This document shows positions 45,379-54,092 of a stretch of 64,000 bases of DNA, piece by piece; positions within the stretch are counted from its first letter, which is position 1; each line of letters opens with the position of its first letter. The position numbers and the translations under genes are program-made. Source of the DNA: Winogradskyella immobilis. Its GTDB lineage: Bacteria; Bacteroidota; Bacteroidia; Flavobacteriales; Flavobacteriaceae. The DNA lies in contig NZ_JAIQXX010000012.1 of NCBI RefSeq assembly GCF_021887715.1, positions 20,084 to 84,083 on the forward strand, written 5' to 3'. The notes beneath the pieces were generated by a model, which made no database searches, was not told where the DNA came from, and worked only from the letters and a program-made list of their open reading frames with translations.

Positions 45379-45524
45379 CTTCATGATACAATCTATTCGC
45401 TCCTGATAAATCACTCAAAATGACACTATCTGGTGTTTATAGGTTGTAATGAAATGTATTAAAATATACAAAAGGCTTCTCGATACTATTCCTCATACTT
45501 CGTAATCACTCGAAGTGACGTTGG
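45379..45524. repeat. two imperfect copies of a flavobacterial-type dispersed repeat
   Basis: The 284-bp gap 45241-45524 holds no gene. Within it, TCACTCAAAATGAC (45411-45424) and TCACTCGAAGTGACG (45506-45520) are related; the second is a perfect 5-bp-arm palindrome TCACT-CGA-AGTGA. Both are preceded by a similar GCTTCnyGATAC segment (45379 and 45477). They resemble intergenic repeats scattered through Flavobacteriaceae genomes. The rest of the gap is featureless AT-rich sequence. Confidence 0.5.
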
Positions 45525-46496
45525 TTATATTTTAGAATTAAACCAATCCCAGGTTAGCTGCAAGCCTTCCTTAACTTTAACTTCTGGTATGTATCCTAGT
45601 AAACGTTCGGCTTTTGAGATATCTGCTAAGGAGTCACGGACATCTCCTTGCCGTGTTGGAACATACGTTGGATTTAGGTCACTTTGTGCTGCTGTTTTTA
45701 AGCCCTCACACAAAGTATTAATTGAAATACGCTCCCCACAAGCCACATTATAGACTTGGTTCGATGCCTTTGTATCTGCGAAAAATGCTTTGATATTTGC
45801 TTGGACGGCATTGGCCACATAGGTAAAATCACGTGTCTGCTCTCCATCTCCATGAATCTTCGGGGATACTCCATCCTTAAGCGCTTGCATAAATAAGGGA
45901 ATCACTGCTGCATAGGCACCATTAGGGCTTTGGTAGGGGCCATAGACATTAAAATACCGTAGGCCGATGAGGTCCGTATTATAGGTACTCCCAAAGACAT
46001 TGGCGTACAATTCATTTACATATTTAGTAACCGCATAAGGTGATAAGGGATTGCCTATTTGTGCCTCCACTTTTGGTAAAGCCTTGCTATCCCCGTAGGT
46101 AGAACTTGAGGCGGCATAGACCATACGTTTCACTTCAGGAGTCTCCTTAACAGCAGTAAGCATATTTAAAAACCCAGAAACATTAACGGCATTGGTGGTT
46201 AAGGGATCTGTGATAGAGCGTGGCACAGAGCCTAATGCCGCTTGATGACTGACATAATCCATCCCCGAAACGGCGCTTTTACAGGTATCAAAATCTCGAA
46301 TGTCTCCTTCTATGAATTCAAAATTAGGATGCTTTAAAAAGCGTTCGATATTAGCGCGGTGCCCATTCGAAAAATTATCCAATACGCGCACCAAAACAGC
46401 ACCATGATCTAATAAATAAGCGACTAGGTTAGATCCTATAAAACCTGCTCCTCCGGTGACTAAAAAGCGATGGCTTTTAATTTTAGTTGCAATCAT
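45525..46496 (-). CDS. UDP-HexNAc/uronate C4-epimerase (WbpP/TviC type)
   Basis: 323 residues, extended SDR. NAD site FLVTGGAGFIGSNLVAYLL, the ALGSVPRSITDPLT segment that marks WbpP/TviC (UDP-GlcNAc or UDP-GlcNAcA 4-epimerases), the Ser/Thr site AASSSTYGD, catalytic SPYAVTKY and RYFNVYGPYQSPNGAYAAVI. Together with the adjacent dehydrogenase it would yield UDP-GalNAcA from UDP-GlcNAc. The gene is visibly richer in G+C than the glycosyltransferase genes further left. Confidence 0.9.
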   Translation of the reverse strand: MIATKIKSHRFLVTGGAGFIGSNLVAYLLDHGAVLVRVLDNFSNGHRANIERFLKHPNFEFIEGDIRDFDTCKSAVSGMDYVSHQAALGSVPRSITDPLTTNAVNVSGFLNMLTAVKETPEVKRMVYAASSSTYGDSKALPKVEAQIGNPLSPYAVTKYVNELYANVFGSTYNTDLIGLRYFNVYGPYQSPNGAYAAVIPLFMQALKDGVSPKIHGDGEQTRDFTYVANAVQANIKAFFADTKASNQVYNVACGERISINTLCEGLKTAAQSDLNPTYVPTRQGDVRDSLADISKAERLLGYIPEVKVKEGLQLTWDWFNSKI

Positions 46497-46543
46497 TGTG
46501 GCTTTTAATATTATGTATTCGTGTTTTGAGACTCTGTTTCTTT

Positions 46544-47833
46544 TTACAAACGGGCGTCCACTTTATGTTGAGGCAATACGGCCTTGACATCAAAGACAAC
46601 CGTATTTGCTGTCTTATACTTCTCGAGATTGAGCGCTAAGAATTCATTATGTGCCACCGCAATAATAATGGCATCGTAGGACTTATTTATATCCAAGGTA
46701 TTTTGAATTAAATCTAAGCCATACTCCTTCTTTACATCAACCTGTGAGGCCCAAGGGTCGCAGACATCGATGTTTACATTATAGGTTTTTAATTCTTTAA
46801 TAATATCAATGACTCTGGAGTTCCGTATATCTGGACAGTTTTCTTTAAAGGCAATGCCTAAGACGAGGACTTGTGCTCCCTTAATTTGGGTGCCTCTATT
46901 GATCATCAGTTTCACGGTTTCTTGTGCGACATAGCTCCCCATACTATCGTTCATTTTACGCCCTGCCAAAATAATTTCTGGGTTATACCCAGATTCAATG
47001 GCTTTTTGCGCCAAATAATAGGGGTCCACACCAATACAATGTCCACCAACTAAGCCTGGTGTGAAATTAATAAAGTTCCATTTCGTACTAGCCGCCTTAA
47101 GTACTTCTTTAGTATCAATATCTAAAATTCTGAATATCTTAGACAATTCATTTACAAATGCAATATTGATATCGCGTTGCGAATTTTCAATAACCTTAGC
47201 TGCCTCTGCGACTTTTATAGATGGTGCCAAATAAGTGCCTGCAGTGATGATTGTTTTATACAATTCATCTATATATTTTGCCGATTCTGGGGTTGACCCT
47301 GAGGTTACCTTTAGTATTTTAGTAATGGTACGGGTTTTATCTCCTGGATTGATACGTTCTGGAGAATAGCCTGCAAAAAAATCTTGATTATACTTTAGTC
47401 CAGAAGTTTTTTCTAATATCGGTACACATAAATCTTCTGTGACTCCCGGATACACCGTAGATTCATAGATTACAATGTCTCCCTTGGTTAAAACCTTGCC
47501 AACAGTTCTGCTGCTGTTAATCAGCGGAGTCAGTACTGGCTTATTTAAGTCATCCGTTGGGGTGGGTACGGTGACAATAAAAACAGACGCCGTTTTCATA
47601 GTTTCGGGATCTGATGTTATTTGTAAGCCTGTTTGTGTGTGTTTGGACAGTACGGAAATAAGTTTATTGGTATCGACTTCCAAGGTTTTATCAATGCCTT
47701 GTTGGAGTTCTTTAACGCGGTCTATATTAATATCATAGCCTATCACTTTATATTTAGTGGCAAATTCTACAGCCAAAGGTAAACCGACGTATCCTAATCC
47801 TATGATGGCTATGGTAGTGTCTTCCTTGATCAT
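46544..47833 (-). CDS. UDP-N-acetylhexosamine 6-dehydrogenase (TviB/WbpO type)
   Basis: 429 residues, UDP-sugar dehydrogenase family. IAIIGLGYVGLPLAVEFA binds NAD; VTVPTPTD, YESTVYPGVTED and FAGYSPERINPGD precede the active-site segment VGGHCIGVDPYYL with its catalytic Cys. The GYSPERINPGDK and CIGVDPYYL forms and the length are those of TviB/WbpA/WbpO enzymes acting on HexNAc rather than UDP-glucose. Oxidises C6 to a carboxylate, providing a HexNAc uronic acid. 14 bp after wzc. Confidence 0.93.
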   Translation of the reverse strand: MIKEDTTIAIIGLGYVGLPLAVEFATKYKVIGYDINIDRVKELQQGIDKTLEVDTNKLISVLSKHTQTGLQITSDPETMKTASVFIVTVPTPTDDLNKPVLTPLINSSRTVGKVLTKGDIVIYESTVYPGVTEDLCVPILEKTSGLKYNQDFFAGYSPERINPGDKTRTITKILKVTSGSTPESAKYIDELYKTIITAGTYLAPSIKVAEAAKVIENSQRDINIAFVNELSKIFRILDIDTKEVLKAASTKWNFINFTPGLVGGHCIGVDPYYLAQKAIESGYNPEIILAGRKMNDSMGSYVAQETVKLMINRGTQIKGAQVLVLGIAFKENCPDIRNSRVIDIIKELKTYNVNIDVCDPWASQVDVKKEYGLDLIQNTLDINKSYDAIIIAVAHNEFLALNLEKYKTANTVVFDVKAVLPQHKVDARL

Positions 47834-47847
47834 ATATTACTATTTTG

Positions 47848-50334
47848 CTAGATACGTTTTAAAAACCGTTTAATTTTACTAATAATCCCTGACCCTTTGT
47901 CGTTTTCGTGATAGGCATTGCCATAACTACCATAGCCATAACCATAACCGTAGCCGTAGCCGTAGCCATAACCGTAATTATGATTGTTTTTATGCTTGTA
48001 AAAATTGAGTAAAAAATTAACATTTTTTAGTTCTCCTTTTTTGTGTTTTGAATTCACTAAAGCGAGCATCCCTTTCTTCGTATAATCCAAGCGGACCATA
48101 AAAATAGTGGAGTCTGCATATTGGGTTAACTCTAAAGCATCCGTTACCAAACCTAATGGTGGAGTATCGAGCACAATCATATCATAATCTTCCCGTAGTT
48201 TATCCATAAGTTCGGTCATGCGATCACTCATTAATAATTCGGAAGGGTTTGGAGGCACAGGCCCTGAAGGCATCACATCTAAATTAGGAATGTGTGTTTT
48301 GGTTACAATGGCTTCTAATTGATTATCTCCAATCAAATAATTAACGACTCCTAAATCATTAGAAATATTAAAATCTCCGAAAATTTTTGGTTTCCGTAAA
48401 TCCAATCCTAAAATAATCGTTTTCTTACCAGACAGTGCATATACCGAAGCGATGTTAATAGAACAGAACGTTTTCCCTTCTCCACTCACCGAGGATGTAA
48501 CCATCAAGGTTTTCCCTTTTTTTGTATCTTCCTGATTCTTATAGAGAAACTGTAAACTAGAACGCACTGCTCTAAAGGATTCTGAAACCGCCGATTTTGG
48601 CTTTTCAAAAGCGACTAAGTTATTTTTATAGCTATATTTCCCGACCAAACCGATGATTGGAATACGCGATAAACGCTCTACTTCATCTGAACCATGAATG
48701 GTATTGTCTAATAAAAAGCGCACAAAAATAATGAACATGGGTATAAAGAAGCCTACCATGAGTGCCATCATATAGTTTAAAGAGCGGTTTGGTCCAATAG
48801 GCCCATAGCCTATATCTTTAGCAGCATCAATCATCGTAATATCTGAGACGTTGGCGGCCTTCACAATAGCGGCCTCTGAGCGTTTTGCCAAATACACATT
48901 ATAAGAGTCTTGGTTGAGATCTAACTTGCGCTGAATTTTAAGAAACTCTTGTTGCTCTTCTGGCAAGCCTGAAAGCTGTGCTTCAAATTGCCCAATCCGA
49001 CTATTAATTCCATTCAATTGCAAATTAATGGATCTGCGCGTCGCACTAATCAGCTCGAAAGCGACGCTTTTTTCGGCATCAATTTGACCATCTAATTGCC
49101 GTAACAAAATAGAGCCTTCACGGGTCGTTTTTTCTAGGTTTTGCCGCTGTATAGCTAAGCCATTTATGGTATTAATACTATTTAATAGGCCTCCTTCTTC
49201 AATACCTACAGACGTTGGCGCTGCAATCTTGGTATAATCTGATTTTCTCTGTAAATAACTCTCAAGATTTTTGAGATAACTTATTTTATTTTGCTCTCCC
49301 TCTTTCTGAATTTCGAACTCTTTTAAACGACTCGAAATATTTGAGATTTTTTCGCTAACATCAAATATCTTATTAGATTTTCTAAAAGCGTTCATCTCCT
49401 GATTAACATCTTTCAAATTTGTATTAACCGCATTAAGGCTGCTATCTATAAATGCAATGGTATTGGTGGCATATAAATTTTTACTACGTAATTCTGTCTC
49501 AGCTAAAATAGCTGTCGTCGCATTTAAATAAGCTACAATCTTCGCTTTATTTTGCCCCGATTGCACCAATGTTAATACGGTAGAACTCCCTCTAAAAAAA
49601 TTAACAGCCACACTGTTTTGATAACTTTGCACAACATTATCAAAGTTAGAAAAGCGGATAAAATATTGCTCCTCTGCATTAAAACCTTTAAATGTGCTTT
49701 TCTCAATAATACCGTTAAAAAAGGGCTGCTCTATCGATTCCCCATACTTAAAAATTTGCCTGAATTCCCCAACTGGCATTTGCGAGCTATGCTTCGATTT
49801 GTCACCATATACTTGACACGTAAATCCAGGGCTTTCAAAATTATGAATGAGTTCAAAACTCGTGTCATCTACACCTTTAACTTCTATTAACTTCCCCAAG
49901 GCTTGTCCTTTGGTTTTATCAATAGTTACTAAAAACGGGGTTGCCCCATAAATGTCTATTAAACGGTATTTTCCTTGTTTATAATACTGCATGTAAAACT
50001 TTAAGGAGTCCACAACCAGTTCATTATGACTTCGAGTAGCTATGGTTGTCATCACTTTTCCTAGCTTCGTAGAAACTCCTCCCCAATTAAATGAAATACT
50101 GGTATTTGCTGTAAAAAATGGATTTTGCTCGGATTCTACTGATACCAAAGCATTTAATCTGTAAATGTTGGGCTTACGGATGTTAATAAAATAGGCCACG
50201 ACCATGGCTGCACCTATACATAAGATAATCAATTTCCAATAGTGCAACACTTTAAATAAAAAGCCTTGAAAATCGAAACTTAATCGGCCTCCCCCTCCTT
50301 CTTCAAACTCTAAATCCTCGTCCAATCCTGCCAT
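47848..50334 (-). CDS. wzc: polysaccharide co-polymerase/tyrosine autokinase (Wzc)
   Basis: 828 residues, inner membrane. N-terminal Wzz domain with a first membrane helix (about 28-50), a long periplasmic coiled-coil region (about 290-460), GNVR-type segment and second helix (about 510-535), then a cytoplasmic BY-kinase: Walker A SVSGEGKTFCSIN (about 613-625), A' LGLDLRKPK and Walker B MIVLDTPPLG. The C-terminal tail holds (YG)8 followed by SYGNAY (47929-47976), the tyrosine cluster that is autophosphorylated in Wzc proteins. Controls polymerisation and export with wza. 4 bp after wza. Confidence 0.95.
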   Translation of the reverse strand: MAGLDEDLEFEEGGGGRLSFDFQGFLFKVLHYWKLIILCIGAAMVVAYFINIRKPNIYRLNALVSVESEQNPFFTANTSISFNWGGVSTKLGKVMTTIATRSHNELVVDSLKFYMQYYKQGKYRLIDIYGATPFLVTIDKTKGQALGKLIEVKGVDDTSFELIHNFESPGFTCQVYGDKSKHSSQMPVGEFRQIFKYGESIEQPFFNGIIEKSTFKGFNAEEQYFIRFSNFDNVVQSYQNSVAVNFFRGSSTVLTLVQSGQNKAKIVAYLNATTAILAETELRSKNLYATNTIAFIDSSLNAVNTNLKDVNQEMNAFRKSNKIFDVSEKISNISSRLKEFEIQKEGEQNKISYLKNLESYLQRKSDYTKIAAPTSVGIEEGGLLNSINTINGLAIQRQNLEKTTREGSILLRQLDGQIDAEKSVAFELISATRRSINLQLNGINSRIGQFEAQLSGLPEEQQEFLKIQRKLDLNQDSYNVYLAKRSEAAIVKAANVSDITMIDAAKDIGYGPIGPNRSLNYMMALMVGFFIPMFIIFVRFLLDNTIHGSDEVERLSRIPIIGLVGKYSYKNNLVAFEKPKSAVSESFRAVRSSLQFLYKNQEDTKKGKTLMVTSSVSGEGKTFCSINIASVYALSGKKTIILGLDLRKPKIFGDFNISNDLGVVNYLIGDNQLEAIVTKTHIPNLDVMPSGPVPPNPSELLMSDRMTELMDKLREDYDMIVLDTPPLGLVTDALELTQYADSTIFMVRLDYTKKGMLALVNSKHKKGELKNVNFLLNFYKHKNNHNYGYGYGYGYGYGYGYGSYGNAYHENDKGSGIISKIKRFLKRI
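47929..47976 (-). repeat. hexanucleotide repeat encoding the (YG)8 tail of Wzc
   Basis: Eight TAY-GGY hexanucleotides in a row (coding strand), with mixed third positions (TAC/TAT, GGC/GGT), specify Tyr-Gly eight times. The unit length keeps frame, so slippage would change the number of tyrosines without breaking the protein. Confidence 0.85.
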
Positions 50335-50338
50335 ACGT

Positions 50339-51127
50339 CTACCTATTAATTAATAATATGGTACTTGTAATTACAGTAACAACACCTAATAAGGTTGTGA
50401 AGGTTTGAAACGCGTTAGACCCTAAACCTAAAGTTTTCTGTTTCAGCGGTTTTACATAAATCATATCGTTTGGTAAAATGTAGTAATACTTAGATTGAAA
50501 TACATTAATGTTTGTTAAATCGATATGATGAATCTCCTGACCGTGTGGATACTGCCTAATAATCAATACATCTTTTCGATCTCCAAATTCTGTAATATCT
50601 CCAGCATTAGCTATGGCCTCGAAAATTGTAGCGCGTTCTGTAAATAAGGTTTGCTGCCCTGTACCAATTTCTCCAATAGTAGTATAGCGTAAGCCTGCCA
50701 ATCTTACGGTGACAACCGTACTGGCAAATTCATTAAATTGTTCCTTGAGTAAGCGTTCTTTTATCAATTCTTCAATCTCTTTAGTCGTTAAAGACAACAC
50801 CTTAAAATCGCCCAATTGAGGAATCGTTATATTCCCTTGAAGGCTTACTGTAAAGCCATTGAAATACGCATTCTCTTGAGTAGATTCTCCTAACACTCCA
50901 TCACCAATAGGGTTAAAAATACTTACATTATCCTGGTCTAATACTTTGATGCGAATGTTTAGAATGTCATTGATTTGGATGCGATATGGTTTTTGTTGCT
51001 CTATCAATTGCGGAATAGAATCTTTGACAGTTTCATTGTCCTGAAAATATAAAACATCCTTATGTGAAATACATGAGGTACAAAATAAAAGGGCCAATCC
51101 AAAGAAAACCAGAAGGTACTTTGCCAT
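50339..51127 (-). CDS. wza: polysaccharide export outer-membrane lipoprotein (Wza)
   Basis: 262 residues. Lipoprotein signal LLFCTSC with acylated Cys19, the polysaccharide export domain (QKPYRIQINDILNIRI, about 46-61), beta-strand repeats with SLBB-like segment (TTIGEIGTGQQ), PNDMIYVKPLKQK, and a hydrophobic C-terminal helix (about 238-258) that would form the outer-membrane pore or anchor. First gene of the minus-strand polysaccharide operon; an exact promoter lies just upstream. Confidence 0.94.
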   Translation of the reverse strand: MAKYLLVFFGLALLFCTSCISHKDVLYFQDNETVKDSIPQLIEQQKPYRIQINDILNIRIKVLDQDNVSIFNPIGDGVLGESTQENAYFNGFTVSLQGNITIPQLGDFKVLSLTTKEIEELIKERLLKEQFNEFASTVVTVRLAGLRYTTIGEIGTGQQTLFTERATIFEAIANAGDITEFGDRKDVLIIRQYPHGQEIHHIDLTNINVFQSKYYYILPNDMIYVKPLKQKTLGLGSNAFQTFTTLLGVVTVITSTILLINR

Positions 51128-51147
51128 AAAAATATTAAGGTTTAAAA

Positions 51148-51178
51148 CAAATATAATCTAACGCAAGGAATAACAAAA
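51148..51178 (-). promoter_or_regulatory. promoter of the wza-led polysaccharide operon
   Basis: On the minus strand TATATTTG (51155-51148) fits TAnnTTTG exactly and TTTTG (51178-51174) lies 18 nt upstream, matching the Bacteroidota -33/-7 pattern. The wza ATG at 51127 follows at about 20 nt, so the 5' leader would be very short. This is the best candidate for the main promoter of the whole locus. Confidence 0.7.
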
Positions 51179-51226
51179 CTATTGCCTTGTATTTTTGATA
51201 GTTTTACGTTCTTTGTAAAAAAAATT

Positions 51227-53089
51227 GTGAATTATCTCAACGTAGAAAATATTTCAAAATCTTATAGCGAACTTCCTCTATTTAGTGATGTCTCTTTTAG
51301 TATCCATAAAGATCAAAAAATAGCCTTTGTTGCTAAAAATGGGAGTGGAAAAACGTCGATATTAAATATACTCTCAGGCAAGGATAGCCCTGATTCTGGT
51401 CAGGTTGTTATTCGTAAAGGTTTACGTTTGGCTTTTTTAGATCAAGAACCGAATCTCGACCCTAAGCTTACTATTGAGGAAACCATCTTTTCTACGGATT
51501 TATCTATTTTAAAAATCATTGAAGCTTATGAAGCTGCATTAAAAAATCCTGAGGATGCAGATAATTATCAGATGGCATTTGAAGCCATGGATATCCATGA
51601 CGCTTGGGATTTTGAGTCTCAATACAAACAGATTCTATCTCAGCTTAAACTCGATGACTTAAATATAAAAGTGGGCACTTTATCTGGCGGTCAAAAAAAG
51701 CGATTGGCTTTAGCACAGGCTTTAATTAGTAAACCCGATATTCTTATTTTAGATGAACCTACCAATCATCTCGATTTAGAAATGATTGAATGGCTTGAGG
51801 CCTACTTCGCTAAAGCACAGCTCACTTTATTTATGGTGACGCATGATCGCTATTTTTTAGAACGTGTCTGTACTGAAATTATAGAATTAGATCATGGAAA
51901 AATGTATGCCTATAAAGGGAATTATTCCTACTATCTTGAGAAAAAAGAAGCGCGTATTGCTAATGAAGTCACCGAAGTTGGTAAAGCCAAACAGCTCTTT
52001 AAAAAAGAGCTTGATTGGATGCGTCGCCAACCCAAAGCACGAACCACAAAATCTAAGAGCAGAATCGATGATTTCTTCGAAATAAAATCGAAAGCAAGTC
52101 AACGCCGTCAAGATCATGAGGTACAGCTAGAAATTAGTATGGAACGCCTGGGGAGCAAAATCGTTGAATTTCATAAAGTATCTAAAGCTTTTAAAGATAA
52201 ACTTATACTTAAAGATTTTGAATATGTGTTTAAAAAAGGAGAACGTATTGGTATTATTGGAAAAAACGGCACAGGAAAATCTACTTTTTTAAATATTTTA
52301 ACGCAAAGCATGCCCCCTGATTCTGGTAAAGTAATTATTGGAGATACTGTAAAGTTTGGCTACTATACACAAGGAGGTATTAAAGCCAAACCTAACCAAA
52401 AAGTTATTGATGTTATTAAAGAGTATGGCGATTATATTCCATTAGCTAAAGGAAAGCAAATTAGTGCTGGTCAGCTTTTAGAACGCTTTTTATTCGATCG
52501 TAAAAAACAATACGACTTTGTTGAAAAGTTGAGCGGAGGAGAACAAAAACGTTTATATCTATGTACGGTATTAATACAAAATCCAAATGTTTTAATTTTA
52601 GATGAACCTACTAATGATCTAGATATTGTAACCTTAAATGTCCTTGAAAGTTTTTTACTCGACTTCCCTGGTTGTTTATTAGTTGTTTCTCACGATCGTT
52701 ATTTTATGGATAAAATTGTAGACCATCTCTTTGTATTTAAAGGCGAAGGTATTGTTGATGATTTCCCTGGAAATTATTCAGATTATCGCGTTTATGAAAG
52801 TAGTCGGCCTAAAGAAATTTCTAAAATAGATAAAACTGAAAACACTCAAGTTGTAAAACAAAATGAAGCCAAGAAACTCTCTTATAACGAACAAAAAGAA
52901 TATAAGAATTTAGAATCAAAAATTCGTTCATTAGAACTTGATAAAAAAGCTTTAGAGGCTAAATTTTTAAATCCAGAATTATCTCAAGATGAAATTACAG
53001 CACTTTCAGATGAGCTTCAAATTATAATCAATACACTTGAAGACAAAGAATTGCGCTGGTTTGAATTGGCAGAAAAGCTAGGAGTTTAG
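51227..53089 (+). CDS. ABC-F family ATPase (Uup-like)
   Basis: 620 residues from the GTG at 51227 (reads MNYLNVENISKSY); the longer TTG start at 51182 adds 15 residues with no family similarity. Two ABC domains without membrane segments: Walker A AKNGSGKTSI (note Ala where Gly is usual) and GKNGTGKSTF, signatures TLSGGQKKRLALAQAL and LSGGEQKRLYLCTVL, Walker B ILILDEPTNHLD and VLILDEPTNDLD. The linker and a C-terminal coiled coil (about 540-615) put it near Uup, which acts on ribosomes and branched DNA. Divergent from wza. Confidence 0.92.
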   Translation: MNYLNVENISKSYSELPLFSDVSFSIHKDQKIAFVAKNGSGKTSILNILSGKDSPDSGQVVIRKGLRLAFLDQEPNLDPKLTIEETIFSTDLSILKIIEAYEAALKNPEDADNYQMAFEAMDIHDAWDFESQYKQILSQLKLDDLNIKVGTLSGGQKKRLALAQALISKPDILILDEPTNHLDLEMIEWLEAYFAKAQLTLFMVTHDRYFLERVCTEIIELDHGKMYAYKGNYSYYLEKKEARIANEVTEVGKAKQLFKKELDWMRRQPKARTTKSKSRIDDFFEIKSKASQRRQDHEVQLEISMERLGSKIVEFHKVSKAFKDKLILKDFEYVFKKGERIGIIGKNGTGKSTFLNILTQSMPPDSGKVIIGDTVKFGYYTQGGIKAKPNQKVIDVIKEYGDYIPLAKGKQISAGQLLERFLFDRKKQYDFVEKLSGGEQKRLYLCTVLIQNPNVLILDEPTNDLDIVTLNVLESFLLDFPGCLLVVSHDRYFMDKIVDHLFVFKGEGIVDDFPGNYSDYRVYESSRPKEISKIDKTENTQVVKQNEAKKLSYNEQKEYKNLESKIRSLELDKKALEAKFLNPELSQDEITALSDELQIIINTLEDKELRWFELAEKLGV

Positions 53090-53093
53090 CTGC

Positions 53094-53127
53094 TGATTGT
53101 TGATTGTTGATTGTTGATTGTTAGTTG
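53094..53127. repeat. heptanucleotide array TGATTGT x4
   Basis: Four exact copies of TGATTGT (53094-53121) plus a degenerate unit TAGTTG, lying 5 bp after the ABC-F stop codon. Not a hairpin. Confidence 0.9.
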
Positions 53128-53185
53128 AAATTATATTTTTTTGATTATTAATGTATTGTTTTTAAATTTTAAGATTCAAAATATT

Positions 53186-53231
53186 GAACACTGAACACTG
53201 AACACTGAATACTGAATACTGAATACTGAAC
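53186..53231. repeat. heptanucleotide array GAAYACT x6
   Basis: Three copies of GAACACT (53186-53206), then three of GAATACT (53207-53227), then a partial GAAC, ending 4 bp before the ATG at 53236. The two blocks of identical units suggest expansion by slippage. It sits exactly where the ribosome-binding region and leader of the methyltransferase gene would be. Confidence 0.92.
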
Positions 53232-53235
53232 AATA

Positions 53236-54003
53236 ATGTATCAAATCATTTCATATATAAAATTTCTTTTTACTTCTACCAATCAACACGGCATTCATTC
53301 TCCTTTTGTATATGATTTAATAACCAAATGTTTTTATGACAAGTCTAAAAAAGAAAGCTACTCTAAGCTAAAAGATTATAAAAATTCATTATTAAAATCT
53401 AATCATACTATAGATGTTACTGATTTAGGTGAAGGCTCTAAAACGTTTAACACAAATTCTAGGGTTATAAAAAATATTGCCAAGACTTCTGCAAGTTTAA
53501 ATAAATCCATGAACCTAATGTATCGTTTAATAGCCTATTTTAAACCTAAGCAAGTTCTAGAACTAGGCACTTCATTAGGTGTTGCTACTTATGCTATGGC
53601 ATTAGGTAATGATAATAGTAAAATAACTACTGTTGAAGGTTGCCCAAACACATCCAACTTTACAAATAATCAATTAGAAAACAGAGCAAATAATATCACC
53701 TATAAAAATGGGCATTTTAAAACAGTAATTCCTAAGTTACCTCAAAATGAATTTGATTTTATTTTCTTTGATGGCCATCATAACAAGAAAGCCACTTTAG
53801 AATATTTTAAAATGCTTTTACCAAAAGCAAATAATGATTCCATCTTTATATTTGATGATATTTATTGGTCTAAAGATATGACCGAAGCATGGAACGAAAT
53901 TAAAGCACATCCAAAAGTTACTGTGACTATAGATACCTTTTTTTGGGGATTTGTGTTTTTTAGAAAAGAGCAACAAAAAGAACATTTTAAAATTAGGGTG
54001 TAA
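53236..54003 (+). CDS. class I SAM-dependent methyltransferase (O-methyltransferase-like)
   Basis: 255 residues. SAM site QVLELGTSLGVATYAMAL (about 110-127), TTVEGCPNTSNFT, then FDFIFFDGHHNKKATLEYF and IFIFDDIYWSKDM, the acidic pattern of metal-dependent O-methyltransferases. The N-terminal SYIKFLFTSTNQHGIHSPFV is typical of a flavobacterial family found outside polysaccharide loci. A heptanucleotide array ends directly before the start. Substrate unknown. Confidence 0.85.
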   Translation: MYQIISYIKFLFTSTNQHGIHSPFVYDLITKCFYDKSKKESYSKLKDYKNSLLKSNHTIDVTDLGEGSKTFNTNSRVIKNIAKTSASLNKSMNLMYRLIAYFKPKQVLELGTSLGVATYAMALGNDNSKITTVEGCPNTSNFTNNQLENRANNITYKNGHFKTVIPKLPQNEFDFIFFDGHHNKKATLEYFKMLLPKANNDSIFIFDDIYWSKDMTEAWNEIKAHPKVTVTIDTFFWGFVFFRKEQQKEHFKIRV

Positions 54004-54092
54004 CAACATTATAATTTTAACGTCTTATTGAGAATAACAGGTTTTTAATTCTTTTATCTTGCAAAGAATTTAAGCAATCAACTGCAATTATT

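Noticed and set aside
51182..51226. Longer ABC-F start at TTG 51182
   Set aside because: The added 15 residues do not resemble the family; the GTG at 51227 gives the usual N-terminus.
53094..53231. Possible CRISPR-like repeat array
   Set aside because: Units are only 7 bp and directly adjacent, without spacers, and no cas gene is near.
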